Part shown: positions 15,894 to 24,536 of the stretch, one piece after another
How the letters are laid out: the number at the start of each line of letters is the position of its first letter
Position numbering within the stretch: the stretch's first letter is position 1
Assembly (NCBI GenBank): GCA_036725605.1
Contig: DAIMDW010000013.1
Location: forward strand, 62,001-126,000
Origin: CALBTQ01 sp036725605
GTDB taxonomy: Bacteria > Lernaellota > Lernaellaia > Lernaellales > Lernaellaceae
DNA: 64,000 nt
Direction of reading: 5' to 3'
The notes under the pieces: model-generated
The model's database searches: none
Told to the model about the DNA's origin: nothing
What the model saw: only the letters and a program-made list of their open reading frames with translations
Made by a program: the position numbers and the translations under genes

Positions 15894-17225
15894 ATGCGGA
15901 TAATCGGATTCGTTTGCGTATTGCTGATCCTGTTGAGTTCGCCGGTTCTGGCCGACGAAGAAGTGAACGGCTACATGCACGAGGTGGACGGCCAGCGCGT
16001 GCTGCACGTGTGGGGCTCGCATTACGAAATGGGCTACGCGCAGGGCGCGCTGCTGGGCGGTGAAGTCATGGACCTGATGCACGAGTACATTCTCGCGCTG
16101 CTGCCGCCGTCGCTGTACAACCTGCTGCACCCGATCGTTTCGTTGTTGTTCACCGCGCCGCCCGAGTACCGCGAGGAAGCGCAGGGGATCGTCGACGGCA
16201 TCCGCGATTCCACCGACGCGCGCATCTACCCGCTCGGGCGCGAGATCGACATGTTCGATCTGCTGCTGGCCAACGCGGTCGGCGACATCGGCGCGATGGC
16301 TTGCTCGACGCAGTTGGCCTGGGGACCGTCCACCGACGGCGACGCGCGGCTGCAGGGCGAAACGGCCGTATGCCGCAACCTCGATTGGGCGCTATTCGGC
16401 GCGGATCGCTACCTGCTGCCCAAGCGGACGGTCGTCACCGTTTACACGCCGACCGACCCGCCGGGCCACACCGTGGCGATGGTTTCGTTCCCCGGTTATT
16501 TTGGCTGCCTTTCCTGCATGAACGAACTGGGCCAGACGGGGGTGATCAACATCGCGCACAACGGCATTGCGCTGTGGGACATCGATTTCGCCGAACGCTA
16601 CACGCCCATCGGCATTACGCTGCGCGAGGCGCTGCACCGCGACGACTTCAACGGCGACGGCGCGCATGATCTGACCGACGTCATCGAGGCCGTCCTCGAC
16701 GAAAAACGCAGCGGCGCCACGGTGATCAATCTGGCGATGCCCGCCGCGCAAACGCAGGGCAACCCGGCGGTCATTCTGGAGATCGACAGCGCCGGGGCCG
16801 CGTTGCGCACGCCCGCCGACGAACCCGACATTCCTCCGCACGTGCTGATTTCCACCAACGACCTGCGCAAGCTGCGCAAGGCCATGCCCTGCGATCGTTA
16901 CGAAACGATGCGCGCGGCGCTGCTGGAACGCAACGGCCTGCTCACCCTCGCCGACATGTGGGAGATCGAAACGCTCGTCGAGCAGCACACCTGGTTGTCG
17001 ACCACGGCACAGACGATTTACTTCCTGCCGGCCGAACGCGAGATGGGCGTGGCCTTCAGCGACAACGAAGTCTGCTCGCCGCAAAAACAACCGGCCGTGC
17101 TCGCCTGGGACGATCTGGCCGAATTGCCGCCGGGTGTCGATTTGACCGAACCGGACGACGACGATACGCCGGATGACGGCACGGATGACGATGACGATGA
17201 CGACAACGACGGCGGCTGTGCCTGA
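15894..17225 (+). CDS. Secreted C45-like Ntn hydrolase with an Asp-rich Cys-containing tail
   Basis: A 443-residue exported protein whose signal peptide ends near PVLADE. The core resembles C45 acyl-CoA:6-aminopenicillanate acyltransferase-type and phospholipase B-like Ntn hydrolases. It has GSHYEMGYAQGALLGGE near the N-terminus, a likely autoprocessing nucleophile Cys137 in MACSTQLAWG, and the family motif CRNLDWALFG about 25 residues later. A calcium-like insert (DDFNGDGAHDLTD) is present. The chain ends in an acidic stretch with DDDDDDDNDGGCA, matching the subtilase tail just upstream. Substrates of the family are amides such as acylated amino acids or peptides; the actual one is unknown. 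GGGAG precedes the ATG. Confidence 0.8.
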   Translation: MRIIGFVCVLLILLSSPVLADEEVNGYMHEVDGQRVLHVWGSHYEMGYAQGALLGGEVMDLMHEYILALLPPSLYNLLHPIVSLLFTAPPEYREEAQGIVDGIRDSTDARIYPLGREIDMFDLLLANAVGDIGAMACSTQLAWGPSTDGDARLQGETAVCRNLDWALFGADRYLLPKRTVVTVYTPTDPPGHTVAMVSFPGYFGCLSCMNELGQTGVINIAHNGIALWDIDFAERYTPIGITLREALHRDDFNGDGAHDLTDVIEAVLDEKRSGATVINLAMPAAQTQGNPAVILEIDSAGAALRTPADEPDIPPHVLISTNDLRKLRKAMPCDRYETMRAALLERNGLLTLADMWEIETLVEQHTWLSTTAQTIYFLPAEREMGVAFSDNEVCSPQKQPAVLAWDDLAELPPGVDLTEPDDDDTPDDGTDDDDDDDNDGGCA

Positions 17226-17271
17226 TTCGCCGTAATCGCATCTCCACATAACCGATTTCTCGTCCGGCTGC

Positions 17272-17299
17272 TGGACATTTTCCGCCTGCTGCCTATATT
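17272..17299 (+). promoter_or_regulatory. Candidate sigma70 promoter of the ZIP transporter gene
   Basis: TGGACA (17272-17277), a 16-base spacer and TATATT (17294-17299), about 37 bases before the start codon. Confidence 0.5.
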
Positions 17300-17335
17300 G
17301 GAAACGATTCATAAAAACAGTCCGAGGGAGACACG

Positions 17336-18118
17336 ATGTTTCAGTTGCTGGCCGCCTGGCCCATTCCGGTAGTGGGATTTTTAGCCAGCCTGGTTGCCGG
17401 GTTGGCGACGGCGTTGGGCGCGGTGCCGATCCTGTTCACGCGCAACATTTCCCAACGCACGCAAGACGTCATGCTCGGCTTCGGCGCGGGCGTAATGCTG
17501 GCGGCGACGTCGTTCTCGCTGATCATTCCGGCCATCGAATTTACCGGCGAAAACTGGGGCGGCGCGCTCACCGTGGCCGCCGGCATGATGCTGGGCGCGT
17601 TGTTTCTGTTCGGCAGCGACAAATACCTGCCGCACGAACACTTCATCATGGGACCCGAAGGCTCCGACGCGGCCAACATCCGCCGCATCTGGCTGTTCAT
17701 CATCGCCATCACGCTGCACAACTTCCCCGAAGGCCTGGCGGTCGGCGTCGGCTTCGGCGGCGGCGATCTGCAAAACGGCGCAACCCTCGCCCTGGGCATC
17801 GGTCTGCAAAACATGCCCGAAGGATTGGTTGTCGCCCTCGCCCTGGTCACCGAAAAATACTCGGTGGGCAAAGCCTGGTTCATCGCGCTGCTGACCGGTC
17901 TGGTCGAACCGATCGGCGGGCTGATCGGCGCGGGCGTGGTGTCCTTCGCGCAGCCGATTCTGCCGTGGGGCCTGGCCTTCGCCGCCGGCGCGATGCTGTT
18001 TGTCATCAGCGACGAAATCATCCCCGAGTCGCACCGCAAGGGCTTCGAGAAGGAAGCGACCTTCGGCGTCATGCTCGGTTTCCTGATCATGATGGTGATG
18101 GACGTCGCGCTCGGATAA
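17336..18118 (+). CDS. ZIP-family metal transporter, GufA-like
   Basis: A 260-residue inner-membrane protein with about eight transmembrane segments. The metal-binding helices carry HNFPEGLAVGVGF and QNMPEGLVVALAL, plus LVEPIGGLIGAG and ISDEIIPESH, all hallmarks of the GufA/ZupT branch of ZIP transporters. These import divalent metals such as zinc or iron. A short polar loop with PHEHF lies between helices 3 and 4. The start has GAGGGAG upstream and a promoter-like sequence before that. The EamA gene begins seven bases after its stop, so the two are probably co-transcribed. Confidence 0.92.
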   Translation: MFQLLAAWPIPVVGFLASLVAGLATALGAVPILFTRNISQRTQDVMLGFGAGVMLAATSFSLIIPAIEFTGENWGGALTVAAGMMLGALFLFGSDKYLPHEHFIMGPEGSDAANIRRIWLFIIAITLHNFPEGLAVGVGFGGGDLQNGATLALGIGLQNMPEGLVVALALVTEKYSVGKAWFIALLTGLVEPIGGLIGAGVVSFAQPILPWGLAFAAGAMLFVISDEIIPESHRKGFEKEATFGVMLGFLIMMVMDVALG

Positions 18119-18125
18119 ATGTGCC

Positions 18126-19025
18126 ATGAGCCGCTTTTTCACCGCTCCCTTATCGCCTCGCCTGGTGGCGCCCGCGTTGCTGATCGCGGTCGGTGCAATT
18201 TCCTTCGCCGCGATTTTCTTCCGCCTGGCCGCGCCGACCCACCCGCTGGTCGCCGCCGGATTGCGTTTGGCGATAGCGGCAGCGATCCTCAGCCCCTGGA
18301 CAATCCGCGCTTTGTACAAACGTCGTTTGCCGGGCAAGACGATCCGCCTGGCGGTCATCGCCGGCCTGCTGTACGGCGTGCATTTCGGCGCGTGGGTGGC
18401 CTCGCTGAACCTCACAACGATCGCCGCGTCGGTCACGCTGGTGACGACCAATCCGCTGATACTCGCGGTCGTCGGCACGTTGACCGGCCGCGACCGTCCG
18501 CACAAACGATTGTGGATCGCCCTCGCCCTGGCCTTCATCGGTCTGTTGTTGATCGGCGGCGCCGATTGGCGGCTGGGTTCGCGCGCGCTGCTGGGCGACG
18601 CACTGGCGTTGCTGGGCGCGTTGGCCATGTCGGGTTACCTGCTGGTCGGGCGCAGCCTGGGCGAGTCGCTGGATGTCTGGTCGTTCTCGGGCATCGCCAC
18701 GGCCGTCGGCGCGATCGTGTTGCTGGGCGGCGCGGGCGCACTGGGCATTGCGCCGCTGGCCGCCTCCTGGCACGCCTTCGGTTTTCTGGTGCTCGCCGCG
18801 ATCCTGCCGCAGTTGGTCGGCCACACGCTGCTGACTTGGTCGCTACGCCACGCGCCACCGTCGGTGGTGGCGATGGCCGTGGTCGGCGAGCCGGTCGGCG
18901 CCACGTTCCTGGGCTGGCTGCTGTTGGGTGAAAACGTCACCGGTTTTATCGCCGCCGGTTGTCTCATCACGCTGATCGCCGTGCTGGCGGCGATCGCCCA
19001 ACAAAAAACGGCCCGGACGATCTAA
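18126..19025 (+). CDS. EamA/DMT-family permease
   Basis: A 299-residue inner-membrane protein with about ten transmembrane segments formed by two EamA repeats (residues ~12-145 and ~155-290). Typical traits are AAIFFRLAAPTHPLVAAGLRL in repeat one and GHTLLTWSLRHAPPSVVAMAVVGEPVGATFLGWLLLGE in repeat two. Such permeases export or import small metabolites; the substrate cannot be inferred. It follows the ZIP gene closely and ends in a bidirectional terminator facing the penicillin-acylase gene. Confidence 0.92.
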   Translation: MSRFFTAPLSPRLVAPALLIAVGAISFAAIFFRLAAPTHPLVAAGLRLAIAAAILSPWTIRALYKRRLPGKTIRLAVIAGLLYGVHFGAWVASLNLTTIAASVTLVTTNPLILAVVGTLTGRDRPHKRLWIALALAFIGLLLIGGADWRLGSRALLGDALALLGALAMSGYLLVGRSLGESLDVWSFSGIATAVGAIVLLGGAGALGIAPLAASWHAFGFLVLAAILPQLVGHTLLTWSLRHAPPSVVAMAVVGEPVGATFLGWLLLGENVTGFIAAGCLITLIAVLAAIAQQKTARTI

Positions 19026-19045
19026 GCCGCCCGAGCCGTTTTCAT
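19006..19045. terminator. Bidirectional terminator between convergent genes
   Basis: AACGGC (19007-19012) pairs with GCCGTT (19035-19040), with additional C/G pairing inside. An A run precedes and a T-rich run follows, so it can act in both directions. It overlaps the EamA stop. Confidence 0.65.
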
Positions 19046-19057
19046 TTCGTTAAATAA

Positions 19058-21616
19058 TTACATTTTCGCCGGCGTCATCACCAGCTTGCCGACCGCATTG
19101 TCGTCGACCTGATCGAAGTCGAGCGTCAGCGGCGCGCCTTCGCCGGCCTGGAACAGCGGCAGCATATCGTCGTAATGCTCCGACCCCGGACGACCCGACT
19201 GCCCGCCGGGCAGCGACATGGTCGAAGCGCTCAGATCGTTGAGATCGACCACCACGCGCATCACCGGACCGTCCTCCACCTCGAACTCGTACATGTTCGC
19301 GTGATGATACTGGTGCTTGGCCACCGTGTTGCCCGCGCCCGCCGTCGGCAGCGGTCCGCGATTGAGGTACCCGCCCAACGCGCCCACGTCGCCGAAGGCA
19401 TGCTTGAGCACAAAGGGCGCGGCGGTCGACCATGTCCACTCGCTCACCACCGGGCCGTAATGCTCGGCCAGCGCGGCGATAGCGCGCGGATACACAGCGG
19501 TCACCACCTCCACCGCTTGCTCCCGCTTTTCGGTGCGCCGGTCGTCCCACGCCGGATTGCTCGGATGCGCCAGCACGTCGAACAACAGCGGTTCGGTGTT
19601 GAAATAGTGCATGACGAATTTCAGCGTCGGCCGGCTGAACTCATCCTGCACCGCCTCGCGAAACACGTAGGAATTGAGCGTCTGGAAAATCGTCGCGGCC
19701 GGCTCGTCGGGGCGCACCGTGCCGTCCCAGGCGATCAGCGTTTTCGCCGCTTCGGCCAGCAACGGATCGTCGCCGTCGGCGAAGGGTTGCAGCGCTTCGG
19801 TGTAAAGCACCTTGAGTTCGCTCCAACCCAGGTCGACCGAGTCGAGCTGCAGCGCTTGCAGTTGATCGACCACCGGTTGGCCGTTGCCGCCCGCGCCCAG
19901 CACCTTGTGGATGCGCCCGGAACGATGCGGCACGTCGCCTTCCAGCGCGATCGGATAGTTGAACGACTCGGGCAGGATCACCATGTTGTTGGCCGTGCCG
20001 ACGAAGCCGACCGGCGGATTCTCGAAGTACGGCATGTCGGGGCACTGCACCAGGCCTTCCCACTCGTAATCGTCGGTCCAGCCCGGCACGGGGAACGTGC
20101 CCAGGTGTTTGGCGCGCTTGGGCAGATTGACCGAGCCCATGTACACCACGTTGCCGTCCGCGTCGGCCAGCGACCAGTGGCCGTCCATCGCGGTGAAATC
20201 GCACAGCGCCTGGCGCGCCTCGCTTACGTTCTTGGACAGATACAGCGAGTGGATCGCGTGCAGCGGCCGGCCGACCTCATGCACGCGACGCAGCGCCAGC
20301 AGCGGAAAATCGTCGGGAATGCGGTCGATGAAATCGTTGATGATCACCCCGTGGCGCGTTTCACGCACGGTGCGTTTTTCCGTTTTGAAGGTGCCGTCCT
20401 TCTGCCGGATTTTGAATTCCTCCTCGCGCACGACGAACTTCACCGCCTTGCCGTTGTGGAGGTAATGATCCGGTTTGCCCGGCGCCGGTTTTTCGATGTA
20501 CAGGTCGGTGATGTCCGCCCAGTTCGAGGTCGGCCCCCAACCGACGAAGCCGTTGGTGCCGTGCGCAATCGCCGGCGTGCCCGCGTACGTGCCGCCGATC
20601 ACCTTGTACCCGTCGGTCGGATGCACGTATTCAAGATGCGCCAAATAACCCATCGAGGGCATCATGTGCGGCATGTGCGGATCGGTCGCCATCGCACCCT
20701 TGCCGGTGCCGGTCCATTTCCCGCCGACGGCCCAATTGTTGCTCGCCGAACGTCCTTCAAGCATCCGATTGAGCGGATTGGCCTCGTTCGCCGACAAGAT
20801 CAACTCTTCGGGAACATCGATGGGCTCATGGCCCTTAAACTTCTGCAGATACTCGGCCACCTCCGGCACGATCAGCGGCCGATCGGCAAACGGATCGCGC
20901 TCCGGCTTTTGCCCCAACGCAAAGGGCGGCGCCGCACGGCGGAAGCTCCAGATCTTCGTCGCGCGCTCGATCGTCGAACCGGTCTTGAGCTGATTGACAA
21001 CCAGTTCCATGCGGCCCAGTTCCATCTCCCAATTCTTGCACAGACCGAACGAGAGCATCGCCAGGATCAACGCCGTGTCGTACGGCTGCCATCCTTCGGG
21101 CTGATAGTTGAGCAGCCGGAATTCCAACGGGCGCGGCTCCATGGCCGTCGCCGCGTTCACTCCGTTCGAATAAGCGCTGACCAGCTTCATCGCCTCGGGA
21201 CCGAACGAATCGAGAATCTGCTGACCCGTGCGATACAGACCGACCATCCGGCTGAACACTTCCATGCGCGCGAGCACTTCGCTGTTGCCCTGCTCGCCGA
21301 CCAGTTCGCGTAACCGGCCCGCGCCGATCATCTTCATCAGCTCCATCTGGAAGCGGCGATCGCGCCCCTGCATGTAGCCGAGGGCGAAGTACAGCGCCTC
21401 TTCATCGTTGCTGCGCACATGCGGAATGGCGTACTTGTCGAGCCAGACCGTCACCGGCGTGTCCAGGCACGGCACGGTCAGGTGAACGTCGCCTTCGGTT
21501 TCCGGAATGTCGGGCGCAACGCGGTACCCCAAATACTGCGCCACTTGCGAGGAACAGGAAACAAGCGCGAAAGAACCCAGGATCAACAACACGAACATCA
21601 GCCGACGCAACTTCAT
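19058..21616 (-). CDS. Lipoprotein penicillin-acylase-family (S45) amidohydrolase
   Basis: An 852-residue Ntn hydrolase of the penicillin amidase family. It is normally cleaved into alpha and beta chains by removal of a spacer, exposing a Ser nucleophile; here that is the Ser of SASNNWAVGGKWTGTGKG at about residue 290, followed by ATDPHM. The N-terminus is a lipoprotein signal with a lipobox ending at Cys21 (ALVSC), and Ser follows the Cys, which favours outer-membrane sorting. The start at 21616 has AGGGAG six bases upstream. Relatives hydrolyse beta-lactam side chains or acyl-homoserine lactones; the substrate here is unknown. It converges on the EamA gene. Confidence 0.92.
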   Translation of the reverse strand: MKLRRLMFVLLILGSFALVSCSSQVAQYLGYRVAPDIPETEGDVHLTVPCLDTPVTVWLDKYAIPHVRSNDEEALYFALGYMQGRDRRFQMELMKMIGAGRLRELVGEQGNSEVLARMEVFSRMVGLYRTGQQILDSFGPEAMKLVSAYSNGVNAATAMEPRPLEFRLLNYQPEGWQPYDTALILAMLSFGLCKNWEMELGRMELVVNQLKTGSTIERATKIWSFRRAAPPFALGQKPERDPFADRPLIVPEVAEYLQKFKGHEPIDVPEELILSANEANPLNRMLEGRSASNNWAVGGKWTGTGKGAMATDPHMPHMMPSMGYLAHLEYVHPTDGYKVIGGTYAGTPAIAHGTNGFVGWGPTSNWADITDLYIEKPAPGKPDHYLHNGKAVKFVVREEEFKIRQKDGTFKTEKRTVRETRHGVIINDFIDRIPDDFPLLALRRVHEVGRPLHAIHSLYLSKNVSEARQALCDFTAMDGHWSLADADGNVVYMGSVNLPKRAKHLGTFPVPGWTDDYEWEGLVQCPDMPYFENPPVGFVGTANNMVILPESFNYPIALEGDVPHRSGRIHKVLGAGGNGQPVVDQLQALQLDSVDLGWSELKVLYTEALQPFADGDDPLLAEAAKTLIAWDGTVRPDEPAATIFQTLNSYVFREAVQDEFSRPTLKFVMHYFNTEPLLFDVLAHPSNPAWDDRRTEKREQAVEVVTAVYPRAIAALAEHYGPVVSEWTWSTAAPFVLKHAFGDVGALGGYLNRGPLPTAGAGNTVAKHQYHHANMYEFEVEDGPVMRVVVDLNDLSASTMSLPGGQSGRPGSEHYDDMLPLFQAGEGAPLTLDFDQVDDNAVGKLVMTPAKM

Positions 21617-21685
21617 GACGAACTCCCTGGTTGACGCGATGGATGGAAAACCGCCATCCCTTTCGCAAAGCCGTAGAAAGGCCAC

Positions 21686-21714
21686 AGTGTAAATGGCTGA
21701 CGTGAGTTCGTCAA
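21686..21714 (-). promoter_or_regulatory. Candidate sigma70 promoter of the penicillin-acylase gene
   Basis: On the minus strand, TTGACG (21709-21714), a 17-base spacer and TACACT (21686-21691), about 70 bases before the start. This suggests the acylase is transcribed apart from the reductase pair upstream. Confidence 0.5.
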
Positions 21715-21730
21715 ATTCACATATTCAAGC

Positions 21731-22906
21731 TTATATATCGATGTGCAGGTCCGACAGCGGGAACGCCACACATGAATGAATGTAGCCGAAGCGGCGGTCC
21801 GATTCACGCACGCCCGCGTGCGCCGGCATGAACACCTTGCCCGCCACCAACCGCACGCGGCAGGAACTGCATTCGCCCGCACGGCACACGGCGGGCACGA
21901 TCAAACCGTGACGTTCCAGGCTGCACAGCAACGGTTCGCCCGCCTTGACGGCGATCGTCTTTTTGCCTTCGACGACCACCTGGAATTCCTGCGACGCGGC
22001 CAGTCCTTCGGGCCAACCCGGTTCGCGCGTCACGTCGTCGGGCGGACCGTACAACTCGCGGCGAATTTTGTGCGCGGGCACACCGAGCGCGCCCAATTGT
22101 TCCAGGCAATAGGTCAGCATGACGTTGGGTCCGCAGAGCATGAATTTCTGTCCGCTGAAACCGCCGATCGCCTTTTCGATCGTCGCCGCGTCGAGGAATC
22201 CCCGTACCCCATCGTAGCCGGCGGGCGGTTCGGAAACGACGAGCGTGAAGTTCAACCACGGGTAGAGCGCGTCGAGCCGCTTCAACTCCGCGCCGAAGAT
22301 CACGTCGTCGAGCGTGCGTGTGCCGTACAGCAGATGGATCGTCGGCGGGCACTGTTCGGTTGCCGCCTGGCGGATGATCGACATGAACGGCGTGATGCCG
22401 CTGCCGCCGGCGAGAAACACCAACTGCTCGCCGTCAATCAACGGCTCGTAATAGAAGCCGCCACTCGGACCGGTCGTGGTCAGTTCGTCGCCGAAGCGTA
22501 CCTCGTTGAGCAGATACGGCGCGACGAAACCGTCCGGACGATCACGCACGGTCAGGTCAAGATGATCGTCGCCCGGCCGCGACGACATGCTGTACGGGCG
22601 GCTGGTCAGCACGCCGTCGATCTCGACAAACACGTTGACGTACTGGCCGGCGCGAAACGGCGGCAGCGGCCCGTCGATGCGCAGACAACGCAGCGTTTTG
22701 GTCGAGGACGTTTCGCCGACGATCTCCTGCACGCGCAAGCGCATGCGCGCCGGGTGCAGCTTGTCCACCGTGCGCCGCACGAGGTCGCGGTATTCGTCGG
22801 CGGTGTAGTCGGTGCCCCGCCCGGTTTGGCGCAGTTGTTTTTGCTTGCCGCCGACCTCGACGATCTGTCCCACATCTTTCAACCAGTCGAACAGTTCCAG
22901 TCCCAC
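21731..22906 (-). CDS. FAD- and [2Fe-2S]-containing NAD(P)H reductase
   Basis: A 391-residue electron-transfer flavoprotein. After ~55 unassigned residues it has an FAD-binding barrel (RPYSMSS, ~115), an NAD(P) domain (LAGGSGITPFMS, ~175; MLCGPNVMLTY, ~260) and a C-terminal plant-type ferredoxin domain with CRAGECSSC and a fourth Cys in IHSCVAF. This is the domain order of phenol hydroxylase/HmpX-type reductases. It starts at GTG, with GGAGG five bases upstream, ten bases after the CrtI-like gene, so it may feed electrons to that enzyme or to an oxygenase elsewhere. No oxygenase gene is adjacent. Confidence 0.92.
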   Translation of the reverse strand: MGLELFDWLKDVGQIVEVGGKQKQLRQTGRGTDYTADEYRDLVRRTVDKLHPARMRLRVQEIVGETSSTKTLRCLRIDGPLPPFRAGQYVNVFVEIDGVLTSRPYSMSSRPGDDHLDLTVRDRPDGFVAPYLLNEVRFGDELTTTGPSGGFYYEPLIDGEQLVFLAGGSGITPFMSIIRQAATEQCPPTIHLLYGTRTLDDVIFGAELKRLDALYPWLNFTLVVSEPPAGYDGVRGFLDAATIEKAIGGFSGQKFMLCGPNVMLTYCLEQLGALGVPAHKIRRELYGPPDDVTREPGWPEGLAASQEFQVVVEGKKTIAVKAGEPLLCSLERHGLIVPAVCRAGECSSCRVRLVAGKVFMPAHAGVRESDRRFGYIHSCVAFPLSDLHIDI

Positions 22907-22916
22907 GCCGACCTCC

Positions 22917-24419
22917 TTACTGCTTCCACGTTTTGAGAATCATACTGCCGGCCATCTGTCCGGAAATCATGCACGGACCGAAACCGCCGCCCGGTTGCGT
23001 CCAGGCGCCGACGAAATACAGCCCTTCCAGCGGTCCGCGATGCCCCATGCGGTTGATGACGTTGTCGTGCGGCGGCTGATCGAAACCGTAAATGCTGCCG
23101 CCCAGCGTGCCCGCGTAACGCATGTTGGTCAGCGGCGTGGCCACCTCGACCACCTCGGCGTACTCGCGTAAACCCGGCGCGTATTTTTCCGCGACGTCGA
23201 GCATCGCATCGGCGACGTCGTTTTTGACCGCGACGTACTTTTCCGGCGGCACGTCGTACCACGGCTCGCCGTAATTGAGCGCCGTGAGCACCACGATCGA
23301 GGTTCCCGGCGGCGAAATTTCCGGATACACGTGGTTGTACAGCGTTGCCAGACAGCCGGTCGGCCGCACGATTTTTTTCATCATCTCGTATTGCGCGTCG
23401 AAATCATCGTCCGGATTGATGAAGTTCTCGTGGTCGGTCAGCTTGATCTTCTCCGGCGGCAGATTCACGCCGAGGTAAACGTTGACCGTCCCCGGCCCGA
23501 TCGTGCTGGCCTGCAGGCGCTGGAAAAATTTGTCGGGGACCTCCGCCGGGTCGATCATCTTGCGGCACGTGGCGATCGGATCGGCGTTGGAGACGACCCA
23601 CCGCGCCTGGTAGTTCGTGCCGTCGTCGGTGATCACGCCGGTCACGCGCCCGTTTTCGACGGTGATGGATTTCACGCCGCAATTGAAACGTACCTGTCCG
23701 CCGTGCTCCTGAAGCGTAGCGATGAACGCGTTGCTCAGCGTCTGCGAACGGCCCTTGATGAACGACGGTCCGTATTTGAGGTACGACGCCAGCCCCAGCG
23801 CGAAATACATGAAGTTGATTTGCGAGGGAGGCATGCCAAAATAACCCCAATACTGTGAAATCACCGCACGGGCGCGCGGGTTCTTCACGTCGCGATACAG
23901 CACTTGGGCCCAGGTGGCGCTCATGTAGCGGAAGAAATTCGGGTAGCGCATCGCCACTTCCATCGGGCCGGGGCGTTTGGGCAGTTTGCTGATCCGCGAA
24001 AACTCCTGGTAAAAGGCGACGACGCGCCCGAGGAATTTGCTGATGCCCTTGGCTTCGTCGGGAAACAGCTCGCACAGTTTCGCTTCGTACTCCTCCAGCC
24101 CGACCGGCAAGGTCACGTCCATATCGGGGAAGATCGACCGATACAGGTTGGGCATCGTGATGATCTCGATTTTGTCGAGCACGCCCAGGTAGTTCAGGTA
24201 GCGGCCGATATCGCCGCGCCCGTCGCGCCCCGCGCCGGAAAGCTCGTGCAGCGCGATTTCGAATTCGTACCGTCCGCGCACGAAGCTGGTGGCGAATCCG
24301 CCGGGGACGTTGTGCCGCTCCAGCAGCAACACACTCAGGCCGTTTTTGGCCAGAAACGTGGCCGCCGACATGCCGCCCAAACCGGCGCCCACAACGATCA
24401 CATCGTATTGGTAAGTCAC
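22917..24419 (-). CDS. CrtI/RetSat-like FAD oxidoreductase
   Basis: A 500-residue flavoprotein of the phytoene desaturase/all-trans-retinol saturase superfamily. The dinucleotide-binding fold is at the start (VIVVGAGLGGMSAATFLAKNG), followed by LLLERHNVPGGFATSF. The C-terminal FAD-contact region reads GLYFVGAWTQPGGGFGPCMISGQMAG. I chose the GTG at 24419, with AAAGGA upstream, because the fold begins four residues later; the frame runs far upstream without homology. Family members desaturate or saturate polyprenoid or retinoid chains. No carotenoid genes are nearby, so the substrate is open. It is the first gene of a two-gene operon with the ferredoxin-type reductase. Confidence 0.88.
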   Translation of the reverse strand: MTYQYDVIVVGAGLGGMSAATFLAKNGLSVLLLERHNVPGGFATSFVRGRYEFEIALHELSGAGRDGRGDIGRYLNYLGVLDKIEIITMPNLYRSIFPDMDVTLPVGLEEYEAKLCELFPDEAKGISKFLGRVVAFYQEFSRISKLPKRPGPMEVAMRYPNFFRYMSATWAQVLYRDVKNPRARAVISQYWGYFGMPPSQINFMYFALGLASYLKYGPSFIKGRSQTLSNAFIATLQEHGGQVRFNCGVKSITVENGRVTGVITDDGTNYQARWVVSNADPIATCRKMIDPAEVPDKFFQRLQASTIGPGTVNVYLGVNLPPEKIKLTDHENFINPDDDFDAQYEMMKKIVRPTGCLATLYNHVYPEISPPGTSIVVLTALNYGEPWYDVPPEKYVAVKNDVADAMLDVAEKYAPGLREYAEVVEVATPLTNMRYAGTLGGSIYGFDQPPHDNVINRMGHRGPLEGLYFVGAWTQPGGGFGPCMISGQMAGSMILKTWKQ

Positions 24420-24457
24420 GGCGAAAATCCTTTGGTTAGCGGTGATTCCGTTCGGAA

Positions 24458-24487
24458 ACGATAGGCCCACCGGCGGGCGACTGTCAA
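24458..24487 (-). promoter_or_regulatory. Candidate promoter of the CrtI-like operon
   Basis: On the minus strand, TTGACA (24482-24487), an 18-base spacer and TATCGT (24458-24463), about 40 bases before the GTG start, in the gap shared with mutY. Confidence 0.35.
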
Positions 24488-24536
24488 GCAATCGCCCCGC
24501 TTGCCGCCGCGCGCGCTCGTCGTTACGGTACTGACG

